DNA of 64,000 nt from JBPCQA01 sp050998615 (GCA_050998615.1 JBPCQA010000017.1:1-64000); one strand, 5' to 3'; shown: positions 7,561-17,837, numbered from the stretch's first letter. The notes: generated by a model from the letters alone, not told the origin. A program made the numbers and translations.

Positions 7561-8127
7561 ATGACTGAGGGGCCGCACGGCGACGACATGATCGGCTTGT
7601 TGCTGCACGATCATCGCGAGGTTGAGGATCTGTTCCAGCAGATCGAAGCCGCAGATGACGGGAAGACCCGCCGGGAGCTAGCCGACCAGGTGACCGCGGA
7701 GCTGGTGCGCCACTCGGTGGCTGAGGAGCTGCATCTCTACCCGACGGCCCGTGCCGCCTTGCCCGATGGTGACGCGATGGCTGACCGGGAGGTCGGGGAG
7801 CATGCCGAGGCGGAAGAATTACTTAAACGGTGGGAGAAGCTGGACGGTGACGACCAGGAGTTTGTCACCGTGTTCCGGCAGGTGAGCAGCGCGGTTCTCG
7901 CGCACATTCGCGAGGAGGAGGACGAGCTTTTCCCGCGGCTGCGCGAATACGTGTCCGAGGACGATCTGGATGAGCTCGGTGACAAGATCAATCAAGCCAA
8001 GAAGATGAGCCCGACCCGGCCACATCCCTCGTCGCCGAACACTCCCCCGCTGAACAAGATCCTCGGGCCCGGAGCTGGTCTCGTCGATCGATTGCGGGAC
8101 AAGCTGAGCGGGCGGAAGACGGATTAG
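7561..8127 (+). CDS. Hemerythrin HHE domain protein
   Basis: The 188-residue protein carries a four-helix HHE cation-binding domain in residues 10-140. Likely di-iron ligands include His16/His18 (LLLHDHREVE), the HSVAEELHLYP helix, HAEAEELL, and HIREEEDELFPRL. The rest is a flexible, proline-rich tail (PTRPHPSSPNTPP). Such proteins bind a di-iron centre and are linked to oxygen or oxidative-stress sensing. ATG 7561 is preceded by GAGGAGGG. A SigB-like promoter lies just upstream. Confidence 0.9.
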   Translation: MTEGPHGDDMIGLLLHDHREVEDLFQQIEAADDGKTRRELADQVTAELVRHSVAEELHLYPTARAALPDGDAMADREVGEHAEAEELLKRWEKLDGDDQEFVTVFRQVSSAVLAHIREEEDELFPRLREYVSEDDLDELGDKINQAKKMSPTRPHPSSPNTPPLNKILGPGAGLVDRLRDKLSGRKTD

Positions 8128-8146
8128 CGCGTCAACAGATCCCGCG

Positions 8147-8365
8147 ATGCGGAGCTTTGGGGTTGATGAGATTCGACGCCTGCAGCTGCCCCATCCAGTG
8201 TGGATACGGTCCCAACAAGAGTGGCGATCAGGTTGGCTGCTCGGCGTCGACGGGTCCGACGGTGGCGCATTCCTGCTCGAGCTGCTGAACGAGTCGGGTG
8301 ACGGTTTCGGCGACGCACACTGGCTCGCCGACGTCGAGCTGGCAGACCGGCGTACCAGCCCTTGA
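8147..8365 (+). CDS. Small hypothetical protein
   Basis: This is a 72-residue ORF (MRSFGVDEIRRLQLPHP...) between the hemerythrin gene and the membrane-protein gene. Codons in the second half have the strong third-position G/C expected of real genes here, but there is no clear ribosome-binding site. I do not recognise a family. The segment RSGWLLGVDGSDGGAFLLEL looks like a small beta-rich domain. It may be a real small gene or chance. Confidence 0.4.
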   Translation: MRSFGVDEIRRLQLPHPVWIRSQQEWRSGWLLGVDGSDGGAFLLELLNESGDGFGDAHWLADVELADRRTSP

Positions 8366-8403
8366 CCGGCGTCGGCCGCTGAGGCGGGGGTCGACGCGCG
8401 GGC

Positions 8404-8901
8404 ATGACTTCGGAGATGGAGGGTATGGGCTCGGATATGTTCAGACGAATCTTGATCGGCGCTGCGGCGGGTGCGGCCGGGACCACTGCCTTGAATGCGG
8501 CGACGTACGTCGACATGGCGTGCCGGGCCCGACCCGCCAGCAGCACCCCAGAGCAGCTGGTCGACAAGCTCGCTGCCTCCCTGGAAATCGAGGTGCCCGG
8601 GGAAAGCGAGGCGCGGGAGAACCGCCTGTCGGGTCTCGGTGCGCTTGCGGGCATTGCGACCGGGGTAGGAGTGGGCGCCGCTTACGGTGCCTTGGACGTC
8701 CTCCATCTGCGGCCACCGGGGCCGTTCGGCGCGATCGCAGCGGCGGCCGGAGCCATGATCGGGTCCGATGTGCCGATGGCCAAATACGGCGTCAGCGACC
8801 CCACCACGTGGAGCGGCACGGATTGGCTCAGTGACGCGATCCCGCATCTGATCTACGGGGCGGTTGTGGCAATGACGTATGCCGCCGCGACGCGTCGGTA
8901 G
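8404..8901 (+). CDS. Hypothetical membrane protein
   Basis: The 165-residue product has an Ala/Gly-rich hydrophobic segment near residues 16-32, two more around 82-97 and 108-121, and a C-terminal one (IPHLIYGAVVAMTYAAA). It is likely a small integral membrane protein. No enzymatic motif is visible and I do not assign a function. Its position after the hemerythrin gene suggests a stress context, which is inference. ATG 8404 is used; a later ATG at 8416 or 8425 is possible. Confidence 0.6.
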   Translation: MTSEMEGMGSDMFRRILIGAAAGAAGTTALNAATYVDMACRARPASSTPEQLVDKLAASLEIEVPGESEARENRLSGLGALAGIATGVGVGAAYGALDVLHLRPPGPFGAIAAAAGAMIGSDVPMAKYGVSDPTTWSGTDWLSDAIPHLIYGAVVAMTYAAATRR

Positions 8902-8951
8902 CCGGCGCGCGACCGTCCCCTTCCAAGCTAGTCAACGATGAGGAGATGAGA

Positions 8952-9368
8952 ATGTCTCGCGAACAAAACATCGCTACCCAGGAACGATTCGGCGAAGAGG
9001 TGGTCGCGGGCGGCAACTTTGATGCCGTCGACGAGCTGGTCGCCCCGGACTTCGTCGACCACGATCCGGCTCCGGGGCAAGCGCCCGGCCCGGACGGACT
9101 GAAGGGGTTTTTTGCAACGATGCGGGCTGGACTTCCCGACCTGTCGGTTAGTGTGGAGCAGCTGGTCGCCGACGACGAGTACGTGACGATCGCCTATCGC
9201 ATCACCGGCACGCACCAGGGCGACTTGCTGGGGGTTCCGGCAACCGGCCGGTCGGTCGACGTGCGCGGAGTGCAGATCGGCAAGTTCCGCGACAGCTTGC
9301 TGGTCGAGCGATGGGGCAGCTCCGACCAGCTCGGGATGCTTCAACAGATCGGCGCTTGGGCAGGGTAG
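8952..9368 (+). CDS. SnoaL-like / ester cyclase family protein
   Basis: The 138-residue protein has the NTF2-like fold features of SnoaL-type cyclases: a helical N-terminus, the DELVAPDFVDHDP block, a GPDGLKGFFATMRAGLPDLS segment, and the GVPATGRSVDVRGVQI strand. Members act as polyketide cyclases or are simply ligand-binding proteins, so the activity is unknown here. ATG 8952 is chosen over 8946 because GAGGAG then has normal spacing. Confidence 0.8.
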   Translation: MSREQNIATQERFGEEVVAGGNFDAVDELVAPDFVDHDPAPGQAPGPDGLKGFFATMRAGLPDLSVSVEQLVADDEYVTIAYRITGTHQGDLLGVPATGRSVDVRGVQIGKFRDSLLVERWGSSDQLGMLQQIGAWAG

Positions 9369-9495
9369 CCAGCCCGGACCGTTACCGAATCCGTGTACGG
9401 GGATGAGCCCGCCGCCAACCGCGACGTTCCCGAGAGTCGAACGGCTCGTGGGAAAGACCGGAATGTCCTTGCAGCAGTGGGAAGAGAGTTCCAGC

Positions 9496-10857
9496 ATGGG
9501 AGCGAGCACTGAGGTCGACGTCGTCGTGTTGGGGCTGGGCCCCGGAGGTGAGTCGGTCGCTACCGAGCTGTCCAAGGGCGGTCTCGAGGTGGTGGGCGTC
9601 GACCAGCGGTTGGTTGGCGGCGAATGCCCCTATTACGGATGCGTTCCCAGCAAGATGATGATCCGCGCCGCCGACCTGCTGGCCGAGGGGAGGCGAATTC
9701 CGGGCATGTCCGGATCCAGCACGGTGACCCCAGACTGGACGCCGGTGGCCGAGAGAATCTCGGCGGAAGCGACCGACGGGTGGGACGACCAGGTAGCGGT
9801 CGACCGGCTCGAGGCCAGTGGTGTCACGTTCGTGCGCGGCCATGGTCGGTTGACCGCTCCCCAGACAGTCGATGTCGACGGCCAGACGTTCGTCGCTCGG
9901 CGTGGGGTGGTGCTGAACACCGGGACCGAGCCGGGTGTCCCGCCGATACACGGGCTCACCGACACGCCGTACTGGACCAATCGAGAGGCGATGCGACTCA
10001 CCGAACTGCCCGGCTCTCTTATCGTGATCGGCGGCGGCTCTATCGGTGCCGAGCTGTGTCAGGTGTTTGCGCGCTTCGGGGTGCACGTCACCGTGATCGA
10101 TGTCGCCGACCGCATCCTCGCGATCGAAGAGCCGGCGGCGAGCAAGCTGATCAGCGACGTGTTCGCCATGGAGGGCATCCAGGTCCTGGTGGGTGCCGAG
10201 ATCTCGTCGGTCGAGTACGCCGACGGGCGCTTCTCGGTGACCCTCGCCGACCAGACCCTGCAGGCCGACAAGCTGCTGGTGGCGGCAGGTCGGCGTACCA
10301 ACCTGTCAGACATCGGTCTCCAGACCGTGGGCCTCGACCCGACCGTCACCTCGCTTGACACCGACCCGCACATGCGGGTCACCGACGGCATGTGGGCGAT
10401 CGGTGACATCACCGGCAAGGGTGCCTTCACTCATGTGTCGATGTACCAGGGCGCCATCGCCACCCGAGACATCCTCGGCCAAGCCGGGCCCGAGGCCGAC
10501 TACCGGGCCGTGCCACGGGTGACGTTCACTGACCCCGAGGTCGGCTCGGTCGGCATGACCGAGCAACAAGCACGCGACGCCGGCATCTCGGTGCGCGTGG
10601 GGGATACGCCGATCCCGAGCTCGGCGCGCGGGTGGATCCACAAGGCGGGCAATGAGGGGCTGATCAAGCTCATCGAGGACGCCGCCGAGGGTGTGCTCGT
10701 CGGCGCCACCTCAATCGGACCCAACGGTGGCGAGGTGTTGTCGGCGCTTTGCGTCGCGGTGCATGCCAAGGTGCCGACAGCATCGCTGCGCTCGATGGTC
10801 TACGCCTACCCGACGTTTCATCGCGCGATCGAGGACGCCCTGACCGACCTCTCGTAA
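9496..10857 (+). CDS. Pyridine nucleotide-disulfide oxidoreductase (dihydrolipoyl dehydrogenase/MerA-like)
   Basis: The 453-residue flavoprotein has an N-terminal FAD motif (GLGPGGES), a redox disulfide in GGECPYYGCVPSK (Cys-x4-Cys), an NAD motif (VIGGGSIGAELCQVF), the FAD-binding AIGDITGKGAFTHV, and the dimerisation domain. The C-terminal His-Glu pair of true lipoamide dehydrogenases (HPTxSE) is replaced by AYPTFHRAIEDAL, so classical lipoamide dehydrogenase activity is doubtful. The substrate is unknown. ATG 9496 is preceded by GGAAGAG at good spacing; a longer form from 9463 is possible. Confidence 0.85.
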   Translation: MGASTEVDVVVLGLGPGGESVATELSKGGLEVVGVDQRLVGGECPYYGCVPSKMMIRAADLLAEGRRIPGMSGSSTVTPDWTPVAERISAEATDGWDDQVAVDRLEASGVTFVRGHGRLTAPQTVDVDGQTFVARRGVVLNTGTEPGVPPIHGLTDTPYWTNREAMRLTELPGSLIVIGGGSIGAELCQVFARFGVHVTVIDVADRILAIEEPAASKLISDVFAMEGIQVLVGAEISSVEYADGRFSVTLADQTLQADKLLVAAGRRTNLSDIGLQTVGLDPTVTSLDTDPHMRVTDGMWAIGDITGKGAFTHVSMYQGAIATRDILGQAGPEADYRAVPRVTFTDPEVGSVGMTEQQARDAGISVRVGDTPIPSSARGWIHKAGNEGLIKLIEDAAEGVLVGATSIGPNGGEVLSALCVAVHAKVPTASLRSMVYAYPTFHRAIEDALTDLS

Positions 10858-10882
10858 CTGTCGAGCCGTCAGGGTTTTCGAC

Positions 10883-11719
10883 TCAGTGCAGGTAGGAAGC
10901 ACCGTTGAAGTCCACGATTGCGCCCGAAACCCACTCCGCGCCAGGCGCGCACAGCGCCATGATCGCCGACGCCACTTCTGCAGTGGTAGCGACCCGGCCG
11001 AACGGGCTCTGCGCCCGGATGTCGTCACCGCGTGGGCCAGCTAGGGCTGTGGATGCCATGTCAGTTTCGATGAAACCCGGCGCGATGCCGACGCAGGCGA
11101 TGCCGTACGGCGCCAACGCTACCGCCAGCGACTGTGTCATCGCGTGCACTCCCGCCTTGCTGGCGCCGTACGACGGCACCTCCGGCTCGCCCCGGTACGC
11201 ACCGCGTGAGCCGACCGTAACGATACGACCTACCGGCATGCCCTCGCGGGGAGGCGTGTCGATCATGTGCCGCGCGACCTGGTAGGTGACGTTCGCCGTC
11301 CCCAGCAGATTGACGTCGAGCGTCCTGCGCCAGGCGGTCACCCAGTCGTCGTACGACGACTCCGCAACGCTGAGGTTTAGCCGGGCCCCTTCGGCGGCGG
11401 GATCGTCGGAGAAGAGCGCGGCGTTGTTGATGAGTACGTCGATTCGACCTAGCGCCTCTACGGCCTTGGCGACAAATCGACGTACCTGATCGGGGTCCGC
11501 AAGGTCCCCTTGGACCAGAAAGTGGCCGTTACCCTCAAGCGCATCGCGAACTGTGGTCGCTTCGTCGAGGCTGTTGCGGAAGTGAATGGCGATCCGGTCG
11601 CCACACATCCGCGCCAACGTACGTGCGACCTCGGCACCGACGCCTCGTGAGCCACCCGTGACCAGCACTCCGCGCCGATTGCCCCACTCGTGATCGGTCC
11701 AGGTGTCCGCACGTGCCAT
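10883..11719 (-). CDS. Short-chain dehydrogenase/reductase (FabG-like)
   Basis: The 278-residue SDR has the classical cofactor motif TGGSRGVG (residues 21-28), NNAA, the catalytic Ser and YGASKAG (Tyr-x3-Lys), and PGFIETDM. These fit a NAD(P)H-dependent oxidoreductase close to 3-oxoacyl-ACP reductase. The N-terminal 15 residues are polar and not part of the fold. It converges with the upstream flavoprotein gene, with 25 bp between stops. The substrate cannot be told from sequence. Confidence 0.88.
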   Translation of the reverse strand: MARADTWTDHEWGNRRGVLVTGGSRGVGAEVARTLARMCGDRIAIHFRNSLDEATTVRDALEGNGHFLVQGDLADPDQVRRFVAKAVEALGRIDVLINNAALFSDDPAAEGARLNLSVAESSYDDWVTAWRRTLDVNLLGTANVTYQVARHMIDTPPREGMPVGRIVTVGSRGAYRGEPEVPSYGASKAGVHAMTQSLAVALAPYGIACVGIAPGFIETDMASTALAGPRGDDIRAQSPFGRVATTAEVASAIMALCAPGAEWVSGAIVDFNGASYLH

Positions 11720-11830
11720 GGGTCAAGACTAGAGCCTGCGGGCGGATAGCTGAGCGCTCAGCCGATGATGGCGGATCGCCACCTTCTTTGTGCACAGCGC
11801 CGTGCGGCGGTCGAATCGCGTGCATACTGA

Positions 11831-11864
11831 TGACGGCTCGGCGGGAAGAACTGACGGCTCGGCG
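11831..11864. repeat. Two copies of the GAGCCGTCA dispersed repeat
   Basis: TGACGGCTCGGCGGGAAGAA (11831-11850) is followed by a second, truncated TGACGGCTCGGCG (11852-11864). These are reverse-complement copies of the 22-nt unit arrayed at 26039-26147. They lie between the SDR gene and the ABC-F gene. Confidence 0.75.
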
Positions 11865-11943
11865 AAATGGGGATGCGGGAGGTCGGCCGGGTCGGGGAGG
11901 ATGGGCCGCGAGTCCAGCGTGGGCTCGTGGGAAGAGAGCTGTC

Positions 11944-13626
11944 GTGGGTCACGTTGATGTCGCCGGTGTCCGGTTCCAGTTGCCCGACGGCCGGGTGTTG
12001 CTCTCCGATGTCTCATTCCGGGTCGGCGAGGGTGCAAAGGTCGCCTTGGTCGGCGCCAACGGCGCCGGCAAAACCACGCTGCTGCGCATCGTCACCGGTG
12101 ACGTGATCCCGCAGGCCGGCGCCGTCACCAGGTCAGGCGGCATCGGCGTGATGCGGCAGATGGTCGCCGCGGGTCGTCCGGGGCTCACCGCCCACGATCT
12201 GCTGCTCTCGGTTTCCCCACCCCGTGTTCAGGCAGCCGCCGAGCGGGTCAACACCGCCGAGTTGGCGATGATGGAGGCCGACGAGGAGCGGAACCAGATG
12301 AGGTACGCCGAGGCGTTGGCGGAGTGGGCCGACGCGGGTGGTTACGACCTCGAGGTGCTCTGGGACGTGTGCGCTGTGGCGGCGATCGGCGCGTCGTACG
12401 ACAAGTCCAGGTATCGCGACCTGGCCACGCTCAGCGGGGGAGAGCAAAAGCGGTTGGTGCTCGAGGCACTGCTTCGCGGCCCCGACGAGGTGCTGCTGCT
12501 CGACGAGCCGGACAACTTCCTCGACGTGCCCGCCAAGCTGTGGCTGGAGGAGCGCATTCGCGAGTCGGCGAAGGCTGTGCTGTTCGTGAGCCACGACCGG
12601 GAGCTGATGAACAACACGGCTACCCGGGTCGTGACCGTCGAGCTCGGCGCGGCCGGCAACACGGTGTGGACACATCCCGGTGGGTTCTCGACCTATCACG
12701 AGGCACGCCGGGACAGGTTCGCCAGGCTCGAGGAGCAGCGCAAACGTTGGGACGAGGAGCACGCCAAGCTGCGCGCTCTGATGCTCATGTACAAGCAGAA
12801 GGCGGCCTACAACTCCGACATGGCGTCGCGCTACCATTCCGCGGTCACCCGGCTGCGGCGCTTCGCGGAGGCCGGGCCGCCGGAGAACCAGCCTCGCGAG
12901 CAGAACGTGAAGATGCGACTGGCGGGTGGTAGGACTGGCAAGCGCGCGGTCAATTGCGAGGCGCTCGAGCTCACCGGCCTGATGAAACCGTTCGATCTGG
13001 AAGTCTGGTACGGCGAGCGGGCGGCCGTGCTGGGATCCAACGGTTCGGGCAAGTCGCATTTCCTGCGGCTGCTTGCGGCCGGTGGCACCGATCCCGACGT
13101 GGAGCACCGGCCGGTCGGTGAGGTGCGGGTCCAACCTGTCCGACACACCGGACGCGCCAGGCTGGGTGCGCGGGTGCGGCCCGGCTGGTTCGTCCAGACA
13201 CACGAGCACCCTGAGCTGATCGGCCGCACTTTGCTCGAGATCTTGCACCGCGGCGACGCTCATCGCGCTGGCATGCCCCGCGAGCAGGCCGCGCGGGCGT
13301 TGGATCGCTACGAGCTGGCGTACGCGTCGGAGCAGAAGTTCGAGTCGTTGTCGGGTGGGCAACAAGCCCGCCTGCAGATTCTGTTGCTCGAACTGTCGGG
13401 CGCGACGCTGCTGCTGCTCGACGAACCGACCGACAACCTCGATGTTGAATCAGCCGAGGCGCTCGAGGAGGGCCTGGACAGCTTCGAGGGCACCGTGATC
13501 GCCGTGACCCACGACCGCTGGTTCGCCCGCGGCTTCGATCGCTTCGTGGTATTCGGCGCCGATGGATCCGTCTACGAGTCAGACAAGGCGGTCTGGGACG
13601 AAGGGCGCGTTCTGCGCGCCCGCTGA
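11944..13626 (+). CDS. ABC-F family ATPase (ribosome-associated)
   Basis: The 560-residue product has two ABC ATPase domains and no membrane segments, as in ABC-F translation factors. Domain 1 has GANGAGKTT, LSGGEQKR and LLLDEPDNFLD. Domain 2 has GSNGSGKSH, LSGGQQAR and LLLDEPTDNLD. The linker carries a charged helical pair (about residues 240-310). Such proteins bind the ribosomal E site and relieve stalling or protect against antibiotics; which applies is unknown. The GTG at 11944 follows GGAAGAGAG; longer in-frame starts lack family support. Confidence 0.88.
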   Translation: MGHVDVAGVRFQLPDGRVLLSDVSFRVGEGAKVALVGANGAGKTTLLRIVTGDVIPQAGAVTRSGGIGVMRQMVAAGRPGLTAHDLLLSVSPPRVQAAAERVNTAELAMMEADEERNQMRYAEALAEWADAGGYDLEVLWDVCAVAAIGASYDKSRYRDLATLSGGEQKRLVLEALLRGPDEVLLLDEPDNFLDVPAKLWLEERIRESAKAVLFVSHDRELMNNTATRVVTVELGAAGNTVWTHPGGFSTYHEARRDRFARLEEQRKRWDEEHAKLRALMLMYKQKAAYNSDMASRYHSAVTRLRRFAEAGPPENQPREQNVKMRLAGGRTGKRAVNCEALELTGLMKPFDLEVWYGERAAVLGSNGSGKSHFLRLLAAGGTDPDVEHRPVGEVRVQPVRHTGRARLGARVRPGWFVQTHEHPELIGRTLLEILHRGDAHRAGMPREQAARALDRYELAYASEQKFESLSGGQQARLQILLLELSGATLLLLDEPTDNLDVESAEALEEGLDSFEGTVIAVTHDRWFARGFDRFVVFGADGSVYESDKAVWDEGRVLRAR

Positions 13627-13647
13627 GGGTGGTTGCCGAGAGCTGGG

Positions 13648-14970
<1,323 letters not shown>

Positions 14971-15385
14971 GTCAGCTCTCCTGGTGTTTCGCGGCCGGTC
15001 GGGCCGAATGCTTTGCGCGGCTCGCGGTCGGCGGGTGCGCGCTTGGATCGTGGCGCGGCTGGCCGTGGCTCAGCAGGTGTGATTGCGGTTGTCGTTTGTG
15101 TAGCGGGGACCAACCTATGCCCGGTGGATTCGTTTCGAGAAATGGGGGACGTCACCATCGGGCGGGCGTTGGCTGACGTCCGCGGCTGCGCTCGCGGCGC
15201 GCCACCGCAGCGACGGGCGCGGTAACCTCGTTTTGACCGGCTGCGGAGTTGGCCGGTATTCTGGGCGGTCGATGTGCTAGTGAGCCGACGACTCACGTCG
15301 AGGCGGTTCCCGGTCACTGGGCGTCGTCCCGCAGGAACGCAACATCCGCCAGCAGCTTACCGACACGAACGAAGGTCAACGACCC
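14971..15385. other. 415-bp divergent intergenic region gltA/rplM
   Basis: No ORF here is convincing. It must hold the gltA promoter on the minus strand, which I could not define, and the rplM promoter (15233-15262). About 120 nt lie between that promoter and rplM, which leaves room for a leader. I saw no clear known ribosomal-protein leader fold. Confidence 0.6.
15233..15262 (+). promoter_or_regulatory. Promoter of rplM-rpsI
   Basis: TTGACC (15233-15238) and TATTCT (15257-15262) are separated by 18 bp, a good match to a housekeeping sigma promoter in a high-GC genome. Predicted transcription start is about 115-120 nt upstream of rplM. Confidence 0.6.
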
Positions 15386-15838
15386 GTGCGCACGTACAGC
15401 CCGAAGCCCAGCGATATCACGCGTGAGTGGCATGTCATCGACGCCACCGACGTGGTTCTCGGGCGCCTCGCCGTTGCGTCGGCGACGTTGCTGCGCGGCA
15501 AGCACAAGCCGACGTACGCACCGCACATGGACACCGGCGACTTCGTCATCATTGTCAATGCCGACAAGGTCGCGCTGTCGGGCAACAAGCGTGAGACCAA
15601 GCTCGCCTACCGCCACTCCGGCTATCCCGGCGGGCTGACTACGATGGCGTACGGCGACTTGCTTGCCAAGGATTCGCGCCGAGCGGTCGAGAAGGCGGTG
15701 TGGGGCATGCTGCCGAAGAACCGGCTAGGGCGCCAACTGCTCAAGAAGCTCAAGGTTTACGGCGGACCCAGTCATCCGCACGCCGCTCAGCAGCCGCAGC
15801 CGTTCGAGATCACCCAAGTGAGCCAGGTCGTTCACTGA
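15386..15838 (+). CDS. rplM: 50S ribosomal protein L13
   Basis: L13 is an early-assembly protein of the large subunit. The 150-residue protein shows MRTYSPKPSDITREWHVIDA, VVLGRLAVASATLLRGKHK, the GDFVIIVNADKV strand and AVWGMLPKNRLGR, with the usual length. GTG 15386 is the start, preceded by GAAGG. The C-terminal HPHAAQQPQPFEI is typical of actinobacteria. It pairs with rpsI downstream. Confidence 0.98.
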   Translation: MRTYSPKPSDITREWHVIDATDVVLGRLAVASATLLRGKHKPTYAPHMDTGDFVIIVNADKVALSGNKRETKLAYRHSGYPGGLTTMAYGDLLAKDSRRAVEKAVWGMLPKNRLGRQLLKKLKVYGGPSHPHAAQQPQPFEITQVSQVVH

Positions 15839-15847
15839 CGATGAGAT

Positions 15848-15888
15848 CCAGCGACGACCGACCAGCGCGACCGACCAGCGACGACCTA
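15848..15888 (+). repeat. Three 13-14-nt tandem repeats between rplM and rpsI
   Basis: CCAGCGACGACCGA (15848-15861), CCAGCGCGACCGA (15862-15874) and CCAGCGACGACCTA (15875-15888) follow the rplM stop. This is another short tandem duplication at a gene junction. Confidence 0.75.
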
Positions 15889-15959
15889 CCCGGCATCGTT
15901 GCCGAACGACCTCGCCGGCTACCGGCAACCACCCTGCAGGCATGAAGTGAGGAAGACCC

Positions 15960-16454
15960 GTGGCTGAAACCCCTAACACCGATATCGCTGACGTCGTCGA
16001 CGTCCCCAGCGAATACACAACCGAGACCGCGCCTGCTTCCGACACGGCCCCCCGGTCGGTCAACATCGCGGCTGCTGGCGCGACAGGTCGCCGCAAGGAG
16101 GCAGTAGCCCGGGTCCGCATCGTTCCGGGCAGCGGCAACTGGATGGTTAACGGGCGACCCCTGGACCAGTATTTCCCCAACAAGCTGCACCAGCAGCTCG
16201 TCAACGAGCCTTTCGTGCTGACTAGCTTGGTAGGCCAGTACGACGTGATCGCCCGCATTCACGGCGGCGGACTCACCGGACAGGCCGGTGCCTTGCGGCT
16301 TGGGGTTTCGCGTGCACTCAACGACACCGACGCCGACGCCAACCGACCGAGTCTGAAGAAGGCCGGCATGTTGAGTCGCGACGCCCGCATCAAGGAGCGC
16401 AAGAAGGCCGGCCTGAAGAAGGCACGCAAGGCTCCTCAGTACAGCAAGCGCTGA
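15960..16454 (+). CDS. rpsI: 30S ribosomal protein S9
   Basis: S9 lies in the 30S head and its C-terminal tail reaches the P-site tRNA. The 164-residue product has an acidic/Thr-rich N-terminal extension of about 40 residues, then the core (TGRRKEAVARVRIVPGSG, IHGGGLTGQAGALRLG, SRDARIKERKKAGLKKARK) and the conserved YSKR end. GTG 15960 follows GTGAGGAAG. N-terminal extensions are common in actinobacterial S9. Confidence 0.97.
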   Translation: MAETPNTDIADVVDVPSEYTTETAPASDTAPRSVNIAAAGATGRRKEAVARVRIVPGSGNWMVNGRPLDQYFPNKLHQQLVNEPFVLTSLVGQYDVIARIHGGGLTGQAGALRLGVSRALNDTDADANRPSLKKAGMLSRDARIKERKKAGLKKARKAPQYSKR

Positions 16455-16467
16455 GCCCTTTTCGCCG

Positions 16468-17814
16468 GTGGCCCGACTCTTCGGCACAGACGGTGTCCGC
16501 GGCCTCGCCAACCGAGATCTCACCGCTGACCTAGCACTGGACCTCGCGGTGTCCGCGGCTCACGTTCTTGGCTCCTCCGGTGCTGGGCCTGCACGCCGGC
16601 CTTTCGCCGTGGTGGGACGAGACCCGCGTGCGTCTGGTGAGTTCTTGGAGGCTGCCGTCGTTGCCGGCTTGGCGTCCGCCGGCGCCGACGTGCGACGGCT
16701 CGGCGTGCTGCCGACGCCCGCGGTGGCCTATCTGACGGCGCGCGAGGGAGCCGACTTCGGCGTCATGTTGTCGGCGTCGCACAACCCGATGCCCGACAAC
16801 GGCATCAAGTTCTTCGCACGTGGCGGTGTCAAGCTCGACGACTCAGTTGAGGACGCCATCGAGACGTACACCGGTCGGGTGTGGGAGCGCCCAATCGGTG
16901 CAGCGGTCGGCCGGGTGGTCGACGACGTCGAGGCAGTGGAGCACTATCTGGCCCACCTCGCATCAACTGTCTCGGTTTCCTTGGCGGGTCTGCGGCTGGT
17001 GCTCGACTGCGCGGAGGGCGCCGCGTTCCAGGCCGCGCCGCGGTTGTTCGAGCGCCTCGGTGCAGACGTCGTGGCGATTCACAACAGCCCGGATGGCATC
17101 AACATCAACCACCTGTGTGGATCCACGGATCTGGCCTCCTTGCGCGATGCGGTGGTGGCTGCCGACGCGGCCGCGGGTTTCGCGTTCGACGGCGACGCGG
17201 ATCGCTGTCTGGCCGTCGATGCAACCGGCCAGCCGGTCGACGGCGACGAGCTACTCGCGGTGCTGGCGCTCGCCAGGCGCGACGCGGCCAACTTGCCACA
17301 CGACACGGTGGTGGCAACCGTGATGAGCAATTTGGGTTTCATGCTGGCGATGCGGAAGGCGTCGGTCAACGTCGTACAGGTGAAGGTCGGGGACCGCTAC
17401 GTGCTTGAGGCAATGCGAAGTGGCGGATTCACCTTGGGTGGTGAACAGTCCGGGCATGTGATCATGAGTGACCATGCGACTACTGGTGACGGGCTGCTTA
17501 CCGCGCTGCACGTGGCGGCCAGAATGGCCGACAGTGGCCGAACACTGGCCGACCTGGCCGGCGTGATGACCAAGCTGCCGCAAGTGTTGATCAACGTGCC
17601 CGATGTCGACAAGGCCCGCTCGGACACCGACGCCACCGTGGCGTCCGCCGTGCACGCTGTCGAGCTGGAGCTCGGTGACACCGGGCGGGTGCTGTTGCGT
17701 CCGTCGGGGACCGAGTCCCTGGTTCGGGTGATGGTGGAGGCGCCGTCAGCTGACCAAGCCGCGTCCCTGGCCAATCGGCTCGCCGATGTCGTCAAGACGG
17801 CCCTCGCCTGGTAG
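16468..17814 (+). CDS. glmM: Phosphoglucosamine mutase
   Basis: It converts glucosamine-6-P to glucosamine-1-P for UDP-GlcNAc and peptidoglycan synthesis. The 448-residue enzyme has LFGTDGVRG, the phosphoserine loop SASHNPMPDNGIKFF, the metal loop DGDADRCLAVD, the sugar loop GGEQSGH, and the phosphate loop RPSGTESLVRVMVE. GTG 16468 is 13 bp after rpsI, so rplM-rpsI-glmM is likely one transcript. glmS, the preceding step, is about 4.5 kb downstream. Confidence 0.97.
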   Translation: MARLFGTDGVRGLANRDLTADLALDLAVSAAHVLGSSGAGPARRPFAVVGRDPRASGEFLEAAVVAGLASAGADVRRLGVLPTPAVAYLTAREGADFGVMLSASHNPMPDNGIKFFARGGVKLDDSVEDAIETYTGRVWERPIGAAVGRVVDDVEAVEHYLAHLASTVSVSLAGLRLVLDCAEGAAFQAAPRLFERLGADVVAIHNSPDGININHLCGSTDLASLRDAVVAADAAAGFAFDGDADRCLAVDATGQPVDGDELLAVLALARRDAANLPHDTVVATVMSNLGFMLAMRKASVNVVQVKVGDRYVLEAMRSGGFTLGGEQSGHVIMSDHATTGDGLLTALHVAARMADSGRTLADLAGVMTKLPQVLINVPDVDKARSDTDATVASAVHAVELELGDTGRVLLRPSGTESLVRVMVEAPSADQAASLANRLADVVKTALAW

Positions 17815-17837
17815 CCGTCGCGAAACGGGACGAGGTG

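Noticed and set aside
8124..8654. 176-residue minus-strand ORF over the hypothetical membrane protein
   Set aside because: It is Arg/Pro/Ser-rich without motifs, and the plus-strand frame has plausible membrane segments.
12133..13365. 410-residue minus-strand ORF inside the ABC-F gene
   Set aside because: The opposite strand encodes clear Walker and signature motifs; this ORF has low-complexity His/Arg composition typical of shadow frames.
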